Below, in pieces: positions 8,861 to 17,811 of a stretch of 64,000 bases of DNA. The notes under the pieces were generated by a model. It had not been told where the DNA came from. It worked only from the letters and a program-made list of their open reading frames with translations, and searched no databases. The DNA comes from SZUA-318 sp964412015 (GTDB lineage: Bacteria; Gemmatimonadota; Gemmatimonadetes; Longimicrobiales; Gaopeijiaceae), in assembly GCA_964412015.1 (NCBI GenBank), contig CAYPMO010000011.1, positions 16,442-80,441 on the forward strand, written 5' to 3'. Position numbers and translations under genes: made by a program. Every line of letters begins with the position of its first letter. Position 1 is the stretch's first letter.

Positions 8861-9682
8861 ATGCGGATCGCGGTCCTGGGAAGCGGAAGCTCGGGCAACG
8901 CCACGCTCGTCCGGGCGGGCAATACGTTGGTCCTCGTGGACGCGGGGTTCAGCGCGCGGGATCTGGCCCGCCGCATGGAGCGCCTCGGGGTGGCGCCCGA
9001 GGAGATCCGCGGAATCATCGTCACGCACGACCACGGTGACCACACCCGGGGTATGGGTGTGTTCGCACGCCGGCACGGAACACCCCTCTGGCTCACCGAC
9101 CGCACACGCGACGCGTGTGCCGCGCTCCTCCGAGGGGGAGAGGAAGTCCACGTCTACCGGCCGGGGCGGCCGTTCCTGGTGGGCGACGTGCGGGTGGAGC
9201 CGTTCATCACGGTACACGACGCCGCCGATCCCGTCGGAGTCGCGCTGGTGGACGAATGCACGGGGCACCGCCTCGGCCTCGCCACCGACCTCGGCCGGCC
9301 TACCGCGCAGATCCGGCACGCGCTCTCCGGCTGCGACCTCCTCATCCTCGAAGCGAACCACGACGACCTGCTGCTGGCCGCGAGTCCGTACCCCTGGTCG
9401 GTGAAGCGCCGGATCGGGTCGAGCCACGGGCACCTCTCCAACGAGGCGGCCGCGCAGTTCGCGATCGAGCTCAACCATCCGCGGTTGGCCGGCGTCATCC
9501 TCGCGCATCTGTCCGAGGAGTGCAACCGTGCGGATCTCGCGCTCCGGGTGGTGGGCGGCGCCCTTCGGCGGGTCGGGTGGAAGGGGCACCTCCAGGCAGC
9601 GGATCAGCACGAGCCGACGGATTGGCTCGATGTGGAAGAGCTGCGGACACGGGAAGGCCCCGCGCAGTTTACGCTGCTATAG
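8861..9682 (+). CDS. YycJ/WalJ-like metallo-beta-lactamase-fold hydrolase
   Basis: 273 residues. Starts MRIAVLGSGSSGNATL, typical of the YycJ (WalJ/VicX) branch of the metallo-beta-lactamase fold. The zinc motif is VTHDHGDHTRG (about residues 53-63), with further ligands plausible at the HDAADPVG, DLGRPT and EANHDD segments, and a late SSHGHLSNEA motif characteristic of the family. Family members are cytoplasmic and have been linked to cell-wall and nuclease-type functions; the exact substrate is uncertain. Twenty bases after the preceding gene and before a terminator, so it is probably the last gene of that operon. Confidence 0.85.
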   Translation: MRIAVLGSGSSGNATLVRAGNTLVLVDAGFSARDLARRMERLGVAPEEIRGIIVTHDHGDHTRGMGVFARRHGTPLWLTDRTRDACAALLRGGEEVHVYRPGRPFLVGDVRVEPFITVHDAADPVGVALVDECTGHRLGLATDLGRPTAQIRHALSGCDLLILEANHDDLLLAASPYPWSVKRRIGSSHGHLSNEAAAQFAIELNHPRLAGVILAHLSEECNRADLALRVVGGALRRVGWKGHLQAADQHEPTDWLDVEELRTREGPAQFTLL

Positions 9683-9738
9683 CGGAGCGCGCGCGCTCCA
9701 CGCTACGGCGAGGATGAGGGGCCGTGGCGCTCCGGGGT

Positions 9739-9777
9739 ACCCGTGCGCAGCACGGGTCGCGGGGTGCTCCCCTTTTT
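9739..9777 (+). terminator. Double-hairpin intrinsic terminator
   Basis: An 8-bp hairpin (ACCCGTGC 9739-9746 with GCACGGGT 9750-9757) is followed by a GGGG/CCCC hairpin (9761-9772) and TTTTT (9773-9777). It lies 56 bases after the YycJ-like gene and would end the 6198-9682 operon. Confidence 0.6.
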
Positions 9778-9853
9778 CAGCGACCTGTTAACTTGATCGA
9801 GCCGACTCGAGCGGACCGTGACGTCGGTGACTCTCTCTGCGCGGGGGACAAGC

Positions 9854-10414
9854 ATGGCATCGGCAGGCGTCCGGAACGTCGGGCTCGGCCGCATCGTGGC
9901 GGTGGGGCTTTCCTGCATTCTGCTCACGTCGTGTGGCGACAGCGTCACGGGACCCGAGCCCGCCGCTTCGTTCTCGGAGCTGTTCGGCCCCTTCCTGGTC
10001 AAGGCGGACGGGAGCACGGTGGACGTGCAGGTCCTCGAGGGAACGACCCTCATCGGCATCTACTTCGCGTCGCGATCCTGCCCCGCGTGCGCCGGATTCA
10101 CCCCGCAGCTCGTGAGCGTCTACAACGAGTTGCGCGGCGCTGGCGAGTCGTTCGAGGTCGTGTTCGCCAGTGCGGACGGCAGCAGCGAGGACTTGCTCGC
10201 CTACATGCAGGAATACGACATGGGCTGGCTGGCGGTCCCGTTCGAGGGCGGGACGATCACGGAGCTGGCCAGGCGATACGACGTCCAGTGGATCCCCACG
10301 CTCATCGTGATCGACAGCGAGCGCGAGACCGTCTCGATGACGGGTCGCGAGGACATCCTCGATGGGGGCGCCGCGGCGTTCGACGACTGGGTGGCCGCGA
10401 GCCAGGCGCCCTAG
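9854..10414 (+). CDS. Thioredoxin-fold lipoprotein (CPAC active site)
   Basis: 186 residues from ATG 9854, chosen because GGGGGA (9843-9848) precedes it; an in-frame GTG at 9818 would add 12 residues without a ribosome site. Lipobox LTSC, then GDSV. The thioredoxin-like domain has a redox motif CPAC in IYFASRSCPACAGFTPQL and the cis-proline segment QWIPTLIVID, as in nucleoredoxin/tryparedoxin-like proteins. Probably a membrane-anchored periplasmic disulfide reductase or oxidase; partner unknown. Its stop lies only 4 bases from the stop of the convergent barrel-protein gene, with no terminator between. Confidence 0.82.
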   Translation: MASAGVRNVGLGRIVAVGLSCILLTSCGDSVTGPEPAASFSELFGPFLVKADGSTVDVQVLEGTTLIGIYFASRSCPACAGFTPQLVSVYNELRGAGESFEVVFASADGSSEDLLAYMQEYDMGWLAVPFEGGTITELARRYDVQWIPTLIVIDSERETVSMTGREDILDGGAAAFDDWVAASQAP

Positions 10415-10418
10415 CCTC

Positions 10419-12329
10419 TCAGTCGCTCCCGAGTCCCCTGAACGCGACCTGGACGCTCGTCCCGAATCGCTGATAGAAGTCGTTCCCGAACCCTGTCTCG
10501 CTCCGGGACCACTCTGCCCGGAACGCCAGGGTGCGGGTGGCGCCGAGCGGTCGGGTAAATTGCAGGGCGAGGATGGAGCCCGTGTCCTGGTCCGAGGGCG
10601 CTACCCTCCGGTCCTCGGAACCGGGGTTCAGATAGTTCTGGCGGGCCAGAGCGCCGTACGCCTGGAGGGAGCCCTTCCCCCAGGGTGCCGAGAGCACCAG
10701 CGCGGCGCGCCCCGATCGGTAGTCGTAGGCCGGAAGTCGGGAGTCGTTCCAGGTCGCTCCCGCGGAGAGCCGCACGACCACCCGTCCCTCGTGGGACCAG
10801 TCCCCTCCGGCTCCCAGTCGGGTATCCTCCCGGCGCGGATCCGCCTCGAGGGCAAAGGCGTGACGTGACGCCAGCAGCGACAGCCTTGCGGAGTGCGAGG
10901 CGCCGTATCGCGCTAACGCGACCGAGGCGTTGACCCCGTGGCGGCTCAGGGCCTTCCAGTCCTCGGGCCCGTAGCGAACCCAATCACCCCCACCTCCCAC
11001 CTCCAGGGTCCAGGGGGAGCGCAGCGCGACGGCAACCCGGGTGGCCACGCCACCCTCCCTCCGCCCCGGCTCGAGGTACGCGGGAAGCGGCAGCGGGTCC
11101 GAGAGAAAGCGGCCCTTCTGCCAGGATGTCACCTGCCACCGGAAGGCTCCGGCACCGATAGCCCCGGTCAGGGTCTCGCGGACCTCGGCTCCCATCTCCG
11201 CCGAAGAACCCGGGTCGAGGTGGACGGAGCGGGTTCCCAACCACGGCTCCACCGTGAGCTGCGTGCTCGGGCCGAGGACCCGGGTGAAGAGGAACGACGT
11301 ACCGACCTTCAGGCTGAGCCCCGATCGTCCTTCGCCTTGGCGTCGGAAACCCAGGAAGCCCACGCTGACTCCCGTCTCCCGGGTCACGCCCCCGACCGCC
11401 TCCCCTTCCTCTGGAGACGCGGATCCGGAACGCCCCGAGTGAACCGCGAGCCGCTCGAGGAGTCGGTCCAACGACGCGACGGTGACGCCCGCGGCCGATC
11501 CCCCTTCCCCCGTGCCTCCGCCCTCCGGCCGAACGTGCTCGAGGGGCATGTCCGCCGGCGAAGCGGAAAAACCGGTCGGACAGGACGAGGGGTCGCAACC
11601 CGGCTCCGCGGCGCCTCCCGTCTCGGCACGGACAGAGGGCGGCATTCCCGTCTCATCGAACACCCTGAGGTACCCCAGGAAGATGCGGAGCTCGTCCCGG
11701 ATCCGCTCCAACCTGTGCAGGCGCGCGCGCTCCCCGGCGACGACACGCTCGAGCGCGGACAGCGTGGAAGCCCCGGCGCGGAGGGGATGGACCCCCATGC
11801 CCCGACGTTCGGGAGTCCGAAGCGCGTCGATCTCTGCCTGCAGCGCACGCGCCTGCACCTCCAGGGCCGGCCGCCCCTCCGGGTCGGCTTCGCCGGCTGC
11901 GCGGCGAGCGGCTTCGCACTGCCCCTCCAACACCATGATAAGGTCGCACGTCGCCGCCGCGACGGCGGAGTCGGCCTCCACGAGCTGCTCGTCGAGAAAA
12001 GCGATGCTGTCCGCGAGGCGCTGGGCCTCTCCCAGGAGTTCGGTCCTACGACCTCGGGATCCCCTTGGGTCGGAGGCGATTTCCTCGGCGACCGCCAGGA
12101 ATCGGAGCGATGCGTCGAGCCTCTGAGCCTCCAGGACTTCCATCCTTCGGCATGCCACCGCGTGCGGAAACCGCGGGTCACCGAAGTCCATGAGCGTCTG
12201 CGCGAGGGCGGACGACCCGCGTGAAGACCCCAACAGGAAAAGCACCCACCAGCAAACGGTACGCGACACGATCACCGGAGCCGATCCCACCCACCCGACC
12301 CTGACGGGCTGCTGTCGTGCGGAACGCAT
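10419..12329 (-). CDS. Exported coiled-coil plus predicted outer-membrane beta-barrel protein
   Basis: 636 residues from ATG 12329. The longer open frame would overlap the upstream lyase gene. A hydrophobic export signal (VCWWVLFLLGSSRGSSALAQ) precedes a helical, coiled-coil region of about 200 residues rich in Glu/Arg/Ala heptads, a low-complexity linker with clustered cysteines, and a C-terminal part of about 300 residues made of alternating aromatic/polar strands (GVSVGFLGF, SGLSLKVGTSFLFT, TLAFRAEWSRS) ending in VQVAFRGLGSD, which suggests a transmembrane beta-barrel. I recognise no family. It starts 32 bases downstream of the tandem tyrosine phenol-lyase gene and is probably co-transcribed with it. 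Confidence 0.68.
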   Translation of the reverse strand: MRSARQQPVRVGWVGSAPVIVSRTVCWWVLFLLGSSRGSSALAQTLMDFGDPRFPHAVACRRMEVLEAQRLDASLRFLAVAEEIASDPRGSRGRRTELLGEAQRLADSIAFLDEQLVEADSAVAAATCDLIMVLEGQCEAARRAAGEADPEGRPALEVQARALQAEIDALRTPERRGMGVHPLRAGASTLSALERVVAGERARLHRLERIRDELRIFLGYLRVFDETGMPPSVRAETGGAAEPGCDPSSCPTGFSASPADMPLEHVRPEGGGTGEGGSAAGVTVASLDRLLERLAVHSGRSGSASPEEGEAVGGVTRETGVSVGFLGFRRQGEGRSGLSLKVGTSFLFTRVLGPSTQLTVEPWLGTRSVHLDPGSSAEMGAEVRETLTGAIGAGAFRWQVTSWQKGRFLSDPLPLPAYLEPGRREGGVATRVAVALRSPWTLEVGGGGDWVRYGPEDWKALSRHGVNASVALARYGASHSARLSLLASRHAFALEADPRREDTRLGAGGDWSHEGRVVVRLSAGATWNDSRLPAYDYRSGRAALVLSAPWGKGSLQAYGALARQNYLNPGSEDRRVAPSDQDTGSILALQFTRPLGATRTLAFRAEWSRSETGFGNDFYQRFGTSVQVAFRGLGSD

Positions 12330-12361
12330 GGCGAACGGTGTCGCGACGGTCTGGCGAGCTT

Positions 12362-15031
12362 CTAGAGCGACTCGAACCTCCCCTGGAAGAAACGGAGCTT
12401 TTCGGGCTCGTAGACGAAGCGGAGTCCCTTGATGCTCTCCCGCTTCTCCCATACGCGTGCGATGCCGTCGGCCACGGCCTTCATGTGGTCGTTGGTGTAC
12501 ACGCGACGTGGGATCGTGAGTCGCACCAGCTCGAGCGCAGGCCGATAGTTCTCGCCCGTTTCGGGATTCCTACCCTTCGAGACGTTGCCGCGCTCCATGG
12601 CGCGCACCCCTGTCTCCACGAAGATCTCCGAGGCCAGCCGCTGCGCCGGGTACTCGTCCTGGTCGATGTGGGGCAGGAACCGCTTCGCGTCCAGGAATAC
12701 CGCATGCGTCCCCACGGGCGTCACGATCGGTACGCCCGCGTCCTCGAGCATGCGCCCGAGGAGCTGCGTCTGCCGCACACGCGAGCGGATGTAGCGGTCG
12801 TCCACCATCTCCTCGACGCCCCGCGCGATCGCGGCCAGATCGGCCGTGGCCAGACCGCCGTCGGTCACGTTGCCCTCGTAGATGCGCAGCAGCTCCTCAC
12901 ACTCCTCGGCCCACTCGGCGTTGTCACGGAATGCGAGCAGCCCGCCGATATTGATGAGGAAATCCTTCTTGCCGCTCACCGTGCAGCCGTCGCCGTACAT
13001 CATCATCTCGCGGAGGATGGCCTTGACCGGCGTCGAGGCGTAGCGCGCGTCCTTCCATTGGATCATGTACGCGTTCTCGACGCAGCGCGTCGCGTCGAAG
13101 AACACCGGGATCCCGAGTGCCGAGCAGTACGCATAAACCTCCTTCATGTTGTCCATGCTCACGGGCTGGCCGCCCGCCATGTTCACCGAGTGCTCGAACG
13201 AGATGTAGGCGACCTTGTCCGCGCCGTGCTCGTCCACGACGGCGCGGAGCTTGGCCATGTCGATATTCCCCTTCCACGGAAAGTCGCTCTGGGGATCGTG
13301 GGCCTCGTCCACGATGACGTCCACGAAGACGCCGCCGGCCATCTCCTGGTGGAGCTTCGTCGTGGTGAAGTACATGTTGCCCGGAACGAGCTGGCCGGGC
13401 CGGATCATGACCTGGCTGAGCAGGTGTTCGGCCGCCCGCCCCTGGTGCGTGGGGATGTTGTACTGATAGCCGAACGCGTCCTCCCACACCTTGATGAGCC
13501 GGTAGTACTCTTCCGACGTGGCGGGTGTGGCTTTGGCCGCGTCATATGCGGCCCACTGATCCGTGCTCATCGCCGACGTTCCCGAGTCGGTCAGGAAGTC
13601 GATCGTCACATCGGCGGACGGAAGCAGGAACGTGTTGTACCCGGCGGCACGGATGGCCTGCTCGCGCTGCCCGCGCGTGAGCACCCCCACACGCTCGATC
13701 GTGTGGATCTGGTACGGAAACGTCTCGAAGGTGACCGGCTCGAGGTCCGGGAAGACCCAATGGTACGACATCTGGTCGCGCCACGGCCCCTCGTCCAGCA
13801 CCTGGAGGCCCGCGATCCGATCCGCCTGCTTCACGAGCGAGATGATGGCGGCGGCCACCTGGTCGAGTTGCTCGTTGGTCATCGCCAGGCGCGGGATCTG
13901 GACCGGGACGAGCCCCTCCGAACCCCTGCGGTGCATGGCGACGGCACGCACGCCGCAGAGGAGATAGAGCGCCGCACTGAACGTGTCGCGCGCCGTCGCG
14001 CCCGCCTGCGGCAGCACCGTATCCGCGCGAACGTAGGCCCCGTCGCAACCGCGCTCGAGGGGTACGCCTCCATCGCGCAGGCGCTGCGTGAAGCGCTCCG
14101 TCTGGTGCATCACCCAGTGCACCTCGTCCTCATCCCCCATCTCCTCGATGCCACGCGCCACGGCCTCGAGGGTCCGCCCCGCCATCCCGCCGTAGGTGTG
14201 CAGGCCCTCGAAGACGACCACCTCGTTGATGAAGTGCTCGTGGTCCGCGGGGTTGTCGGTGGAGAGGATCCCACCCGTGTTCGCCTTGGGATCCTGGGCA
14301 CCGTCCATCTGGAGGACGTGGCTCGTCTTCACCATGACCTTCACGAGGCTCCGGATGTCCCGGTCCGCCTGGCCGGTTTCGTGACGCTGGATGTACCAGG
14401 CGTTCTCGATGATCCGGGAGCCGTCCAGGACCAACCGTGCGCCGTGCCTGTCCGCGACCTCGCGCACCGCGCGCAGGTTCGCCAGGCTGATCGGGTGTTG
14501 CCCGTCCGCGAAGGCTTGAACGTCGACGATCGGCGTCTTGCCGCGCTTCAAGACGTCTTCCAGATGGGCGAGGTCCACGTTCCCCGTGAAGACCGGCTCG
14601 GCGCGGTCGCGCACGTCCGCGACCTCGATGTCACGCGGCACGAGCACGTCCATGCGATCGCGCCCGTTGCTCGGGACGACCGAGCCTGCGGGCACCATCG
14701 TCGAGAAGATCAGCTTCGTGGACCCGAGGATGTTGTGCGTGGGACACACGTATCCGTGGCCGAGCACGTCGGCCACCGCGCGCTGGAGCCGCTCGAAGTT
14801 CCGGCTCCCCGCGTATGCCTCGTCGCCCACGAGCTGGCCGGCGCGTTGCTCCTGGCTCATCGCGCTCGTTCCGCCCGACGTCATGTCGAAGGTGATCTGG
14901 TCAGGAGTGAGGTTGAAGACATTGAAGCCGGCGTCGGCGAGGTTCTCCTTGCGTTCCTCGAGTGAGGGGAAGGCCAGTAGCCGGACGGTCTTGATCTTGT
15001 GGGGCTCCGCGACGGGGGAAGGGCGGCTCAT
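12362..15031 (-). CDS. Tandem tyrosine phenol-lyase-like protein: inactive half fused to catalytic half
   Basis: 889 residues holding two complete beta-eliminating lyase (tryptophanase/tyrosine phenol-lyase) domains, about 1-415 and 425-889. Using Citrobacter TPL numbering from memory, the C-terminal half keeps PLP lysine K257 (K689 in SGKKD), R100 (R532), F123/T124 (F555/T556), N185 (N617), D214/R217 (D646/R649), R404 (R837), and the TPL-specific R381 (R814) and F448 (F881), so it resembles TPL more than tryptophanase. It has proline (P503) in place of Tyr71. The N-terminal half has A245/Q246 in place of the two lysines and lacks R100, F123 and N185, but keeps Tyr71 (Y73, in GDEAYAG) and the YGGMAGR loop. 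Family reaction: L-tyrosine to phenol, pyruvate and ammonia. ATG 15031 is the only good start; no stop separates the halves. Confidence 0.9.
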   Translation of the reverse strand: MSRPSPVAEPHKIKTVRLLAFPSLEERKENLADAGFNVFNLTPDQITFDMTSGGTSAMSQEQRAGQLVGDEAYAGSRNFERLQRAVADVLGHGYVCPTHNILGSTKLIFSTMVPAGSVVPSNGRDRMDVLVPRDIEVADVRDRAEPVFTGNVDLAHLEDVLKRGKTPIVDVQAFADGQHPISLANLRAVREVADRHGARLVLDGSRIIENAWYIQRHETGQADRDIRSLVKVMVKTSHVLQMDGAQDPKANTGGILSTDNPADHEHFINEVVVFEGLHTYGGMAGRTLEAVARGIEEMGDEDEVHWVMHQTERFTQRLRDGGVPLERGCDGAYVRADTVLPQAGATARDTFSAALYLLCGVRAVAMHRRGSEGLVPVQIPRLAMTNEQLDQVAAAIISLVKQADRIAGLQVLDEGPWRDQMSYHWVFPDLEPVTFETFPYQIHTIERVGVLTRGQREQAIRAAGYNTFLLPSADVTIDFLTDSGTSAMSTDQWAAYDAAKATPATSEEYYRLIKVWEDAFGYQYNIPTHQGRAAEHLLSQVMIRPGQLVPGNMYFTTTKLHQEMAGGVFVDVIVDEAHDPQSDFPWKGNIDMAKLRAVVDEHGADKVAYISFEHSVNMAGGQPVSMDNMKEVYAYCSALGIPVFFDATRCVENAYMIQWKDARYASTPVKAILREMMMYGDGCTVSGKKDFLINIGGLLAFRDNAEWAEECEELLRIYEGNVTDGGLATADLAAIARGVEEMVDDRYIRSRVRQTQLLGRMLEDAGVPIVTPVGTHAVFLDAKRFLPHIDQDEYPAQRLASEIFVETGVRAMERGNVSKGRNPETGENYRPALELVRLTIPRRVYTNDHMKAVADGIARVWEKRESIKGLRFVYEPEKLRFFQGRFESL

Positions 15032-15260
15032 GGCGAGGTTTGCTCCGGATCCGCAGGATCGTGTTGTGTGCGTCCGTCGCGCGCTCGCCCCGACGCGGCA
15101 CCGCTCGCGCGTTGCGGGCCCGCGGGGGACGTACGGCGCGATCGCGACTCCGAAATCTCAGCGGACGCGCCGGTGGGCGGTGTCAGGAAATTCCCCACAG
15201 CGAGCGGGACCCGTGCGCTGGTTACGCCGGGGAGGCCGTCCCGATTCGGCTGTGGTGTCT

Positions 15261-17711
15261 CTATTCCGAGCGCAACACACGGATCGGGTCCACGCGCGCG
15301 GCCCGCGCCGCCGGGATCGCAGCCGCCGCCGCCGCGACCGCGGTCAGAAGGAGCACCACGACCCCGTAGGTCCATGGATCCGCGGCGCTCACACCGAACA
15401 GCAGGTTCTCGATCAGCCGCGTAAGCGCGAGCCCCCCTGCGAGACCGGCCAACAGCCCCAGTCCGACCATTCGGAGGCTCTGCCGCAGCACGAGATCCCG
15501 TATGTCGGTGCCCCGGGCGCCGAGCGCCATCCGCACGCCGATCTCGCGAAGGCGCTGCCCGACGCCGTAGGAAACGACGCCGTAGACGCCCACGATCGCG
15601 AGGATGAAGGCGATGCCCGAGAAGAGACCGATCAGGAAGGCCACGAAGCGCTGCGGGCCGAGCGCCTCGGTGACGATCGACTCCATCGGCTGGATCCGGG
15701 CCACGGCGAGCGAGGGATCCAGCCCGGACACCGCGGCCCGGACCTCGCCGGCAAGCGTCGCGGGGTCGCGGGTCGAGCGGAGCACCCACTGCAGGGAGCG
15801 CGACGGCGCCTGCGGATAGGAGAGGTACATCGAGACGCGTCCACCGTCCCGAATGCCGAAGTAACGCGCGTCCGCGGCGACGCCCACGATCTCCCACAGT
15901 TGCGGGCTTTCGGGGCTCCCCAGGTTGAGACGCCGGCCGAGAGGACTCCCATCGGGAAAGTACCTCCGCGCGAACGTCTCGTTGATGACGACCACGCGCG
16001 GCGCCCGCTCCTCGTCCGACCTCGTGAGCCAGCGACCCTCGAGGAGCGGCATCCCCATGGTCGCCGGGTACTGCGCCGTCACCCGGCGGATCCAGACCGC
16101 CTGGTCCTGCCCGGGAGAGAGCGGAGCCTGCCCCTCGACCAGGAACGAGACGTCGGTCCCGAAGCCCGTCAGGGGGAGCCAGGAGGTGGCGCCGACCGTG
16201 CTCACGCCCGGCAACCCCGTAAGGCGACGTTCCAGCTCGCGCACGAAGCCGCGGAGGGCGTCCGCGTCGGGATACCGGGACGAGGGGAGCCCGACCTGCA
16301 TCGTCAGCACGCCCTCCGGCCGATACCCGAGGTCGGTGGCGCGCAGGTTCTGGAGGCTGCGGACGAGCAGTCCGGCGCCGGCCAGCAGCATCAGCGCCAG
16401 CGCGATCTGCGTGGAGACCAGGGCCCCACGAGCCCGGACGGTGCGCGCCCCTCCGCCCCCACCACCGCGGCCCCCCTCCCTCATGCCCACATCGAGGTCC
16501 CGCCGCACCGCCCGCAGGGACGGGACGATCCCGAAGAGCGCACCCGCGAACGCGGTGGCGCCCAGGGCGAACGCGAGCACGCGCCCGTTCACCGAGATGC
16601 CGGCCAGGCGAGGCGTCTCCGGCGGCGCGATCGAAACCAGGAAGTCGGTTCCCAGCCAGGCCAGCGCCAGTCCGGCGGTTCCCCCCAGTACCGCCAACAG
16701 GGCGCTCTCGGTCAGAAGCTGCTCGGCGAGCCGCCTCCTGCCCGCGCCCAGCGCCGAACGCACGGCGAGCTCGGTCCCACGCGTCGTGCCACGCGCAAGC
16801 ACGAGGTTCGCGACGTTCGCGCACGCGATCAGCAGGACGAACGTCGCGGCGCCGAGCAGGGCCAGCAGCGCCGTCCGGCTCTCACCAACGAGATCCTCCA
16901 GCAGCGGGCGCACCAGAAAACCGGCGTCCGTGTTCGTCTCCGCGTATTCGGACTCGAGTTGGCGCGCGATCCCGTCCGCCTCGGCGCGCGCGGCCTCCAG
17001 CGTCGCTCCGTCCGCGAGCCGGGCGACGACCCGAAGGCATGCGTTACCCCTCGGGCAGGAGGGGTCGGCCGGGTCCTCCCGGAGCGTCATCCAGAGCTCG
17101 GCGTCGGCCACGAACGGCGCGCGGAAGCCGGCCGGGAGCACGCCGATCACCTCGAACGGCTGGTCGTTCACCGTGAGGACCGAGCCCAGCGCGCGCGGAT
17201 CGCCCCCGAACGAGCGGCGCCAGAACCCGTCGGAGAGGAGGACGGTGCCCGGCGAGCCCGGGCGGTCGTCCCCGGGCGCGAAGCCCCTCCCGAGCGCGGG
17301 CGAGACCCGGAGCACCCGGGAGAACATCCCGTGCGTCACGTATCCGGCCGCGATCTGCTCGGGGTCGCCGAGCCCGGTCACGGTCGGGGCCCCGCCGGCC
17401 CACGCGCCGACCGCCTGCAGGGAGCGGCTGCGCCGCGCCACGTCCGAGAAGTCGTCGTAGTTCATCCACTCGTCGACAGGACCACCCCTGCGTGAGAGGT
17501 CGGTCCACACCGCGACCAGCCCCTCAGGCTCCGGGAACGGCAGCGGCCGGAACAGGATCCCGTCCACCACGGAGAAGATCGCGGTCGTCGCTCCGATCCC
17601 GAGTGCCAGCGTGAGCACGGTCACGGCCGTGAACGCCCGGTTCTTGAGCACCTGGCGCACCCCGTAGCTCGCGTTCTGACGCAGTCGATCCCACAGCTCG
17701 AACCTCCGCAT
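15261..17711 (-). CDS. ADOP-type ABC transporter permease (FtsX/MacB family), N-terminus shortened
   Basis: 816 residues from ATG 17711, which has a good AAGGAG site 8 bases upstream. Two FtsX/MacB_PCD modules in tandem: membrane helix near the start (AFTAVTVLTLALGIGATTAIF), a large extracytoplasmic domain, three helices around 250-390, a second extracytoplasmic domain and three C-terminal helices, ending with the family-typical DPIRVLRSE. These ADOP proteins are abundant in Acidobacteria and Gemmatimonadota and usually lie beside a PadR gene, as here. Upstream codons (17711-17825) hold remnants of the usual N-terminal prefix in two frames, see findings. No ATPase gene is nearby. Substrate unknown. 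Confidence 0.88.
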   Translation of the reverse strand: MRRFELWDRLRQNASYGVRQVLKNRAFTAVTVLTLALGIGATTAIFSVVDGILFRPLPFPEPEGLVAVWTDLSRRGGPVDEWMNYDDFSDVARRSRSLQAVGAWAGGAPTVTGLGDPEQIAAGYVTHGMFSRVLRVSPALGRGFAPGDDRPGSPGTVLLSDGFWRRSFGGDPRALGSVLTVNDQPFEVIGVLPAGFRAPFVADAELWMTLREDPADPSCPRGNACLRVVARLADGATLEAARAEADGIARQLESEYAETNTDAGFLVRPLLEDLVGESRTALLALLGAATFVLLIACANVANLVLARGTTRGTELAVRSALGAGRRRLAEQLLTESALLAVLGGTAGLALAWLGTDFLVSIAPPETPRLAGISVNGRVLAFALGATAFAGALFGIVPSLRAVRRDLDVGMREGGRGGGGGGARTVRARGALVSTQIALALMLLAGAGLLVRSLQNLRATDLGYRPEGVLTMQVGLPSSRYPDADALRGFVRELERRLTGLPGVSTVGATSWLPLTGFGTDVSFLVEGQAPLSPGQDQAVWIRRVTAQYPATMGMPLLEGRWLTRSDEERAPRVVVINETFARRYFPDGSPLGRRLNLGSPESPQLWEIVGVAADARYFGIRDGGRVSMYLSYPQAPSRSLQWVLRSTRDPATLAGEVRAAVSGLDPSLAVARIQPMESIVTEALGPQRFVAFLIGLFSGIAFILAIVGVYGVVSYGVGQRLREIGVRMALGARGTDIRDLVLRQSLRMVGLGLLAGLAGGLALTRLIENLLFGVSAADPWTYGVVVLLLTAVAAAAAAIPAARAARVDPIRVLRSE

Positions 17712-17811
17712 CCCAGCCTCTCCTTCCCGGGTCATCCTCGTCTTCACCCGATCCACATCCCCGAAGCGTCGGCGCGCCGGAAGACGCGCCGCACGCGGTG
17801 GTCCCGGTCGG

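Noticed and set aside
12362..15031. Two adjacent lyase genes rather than a fusion
   Set aside because: There is no stop or ribosome site between the halves, and both are in one frame.
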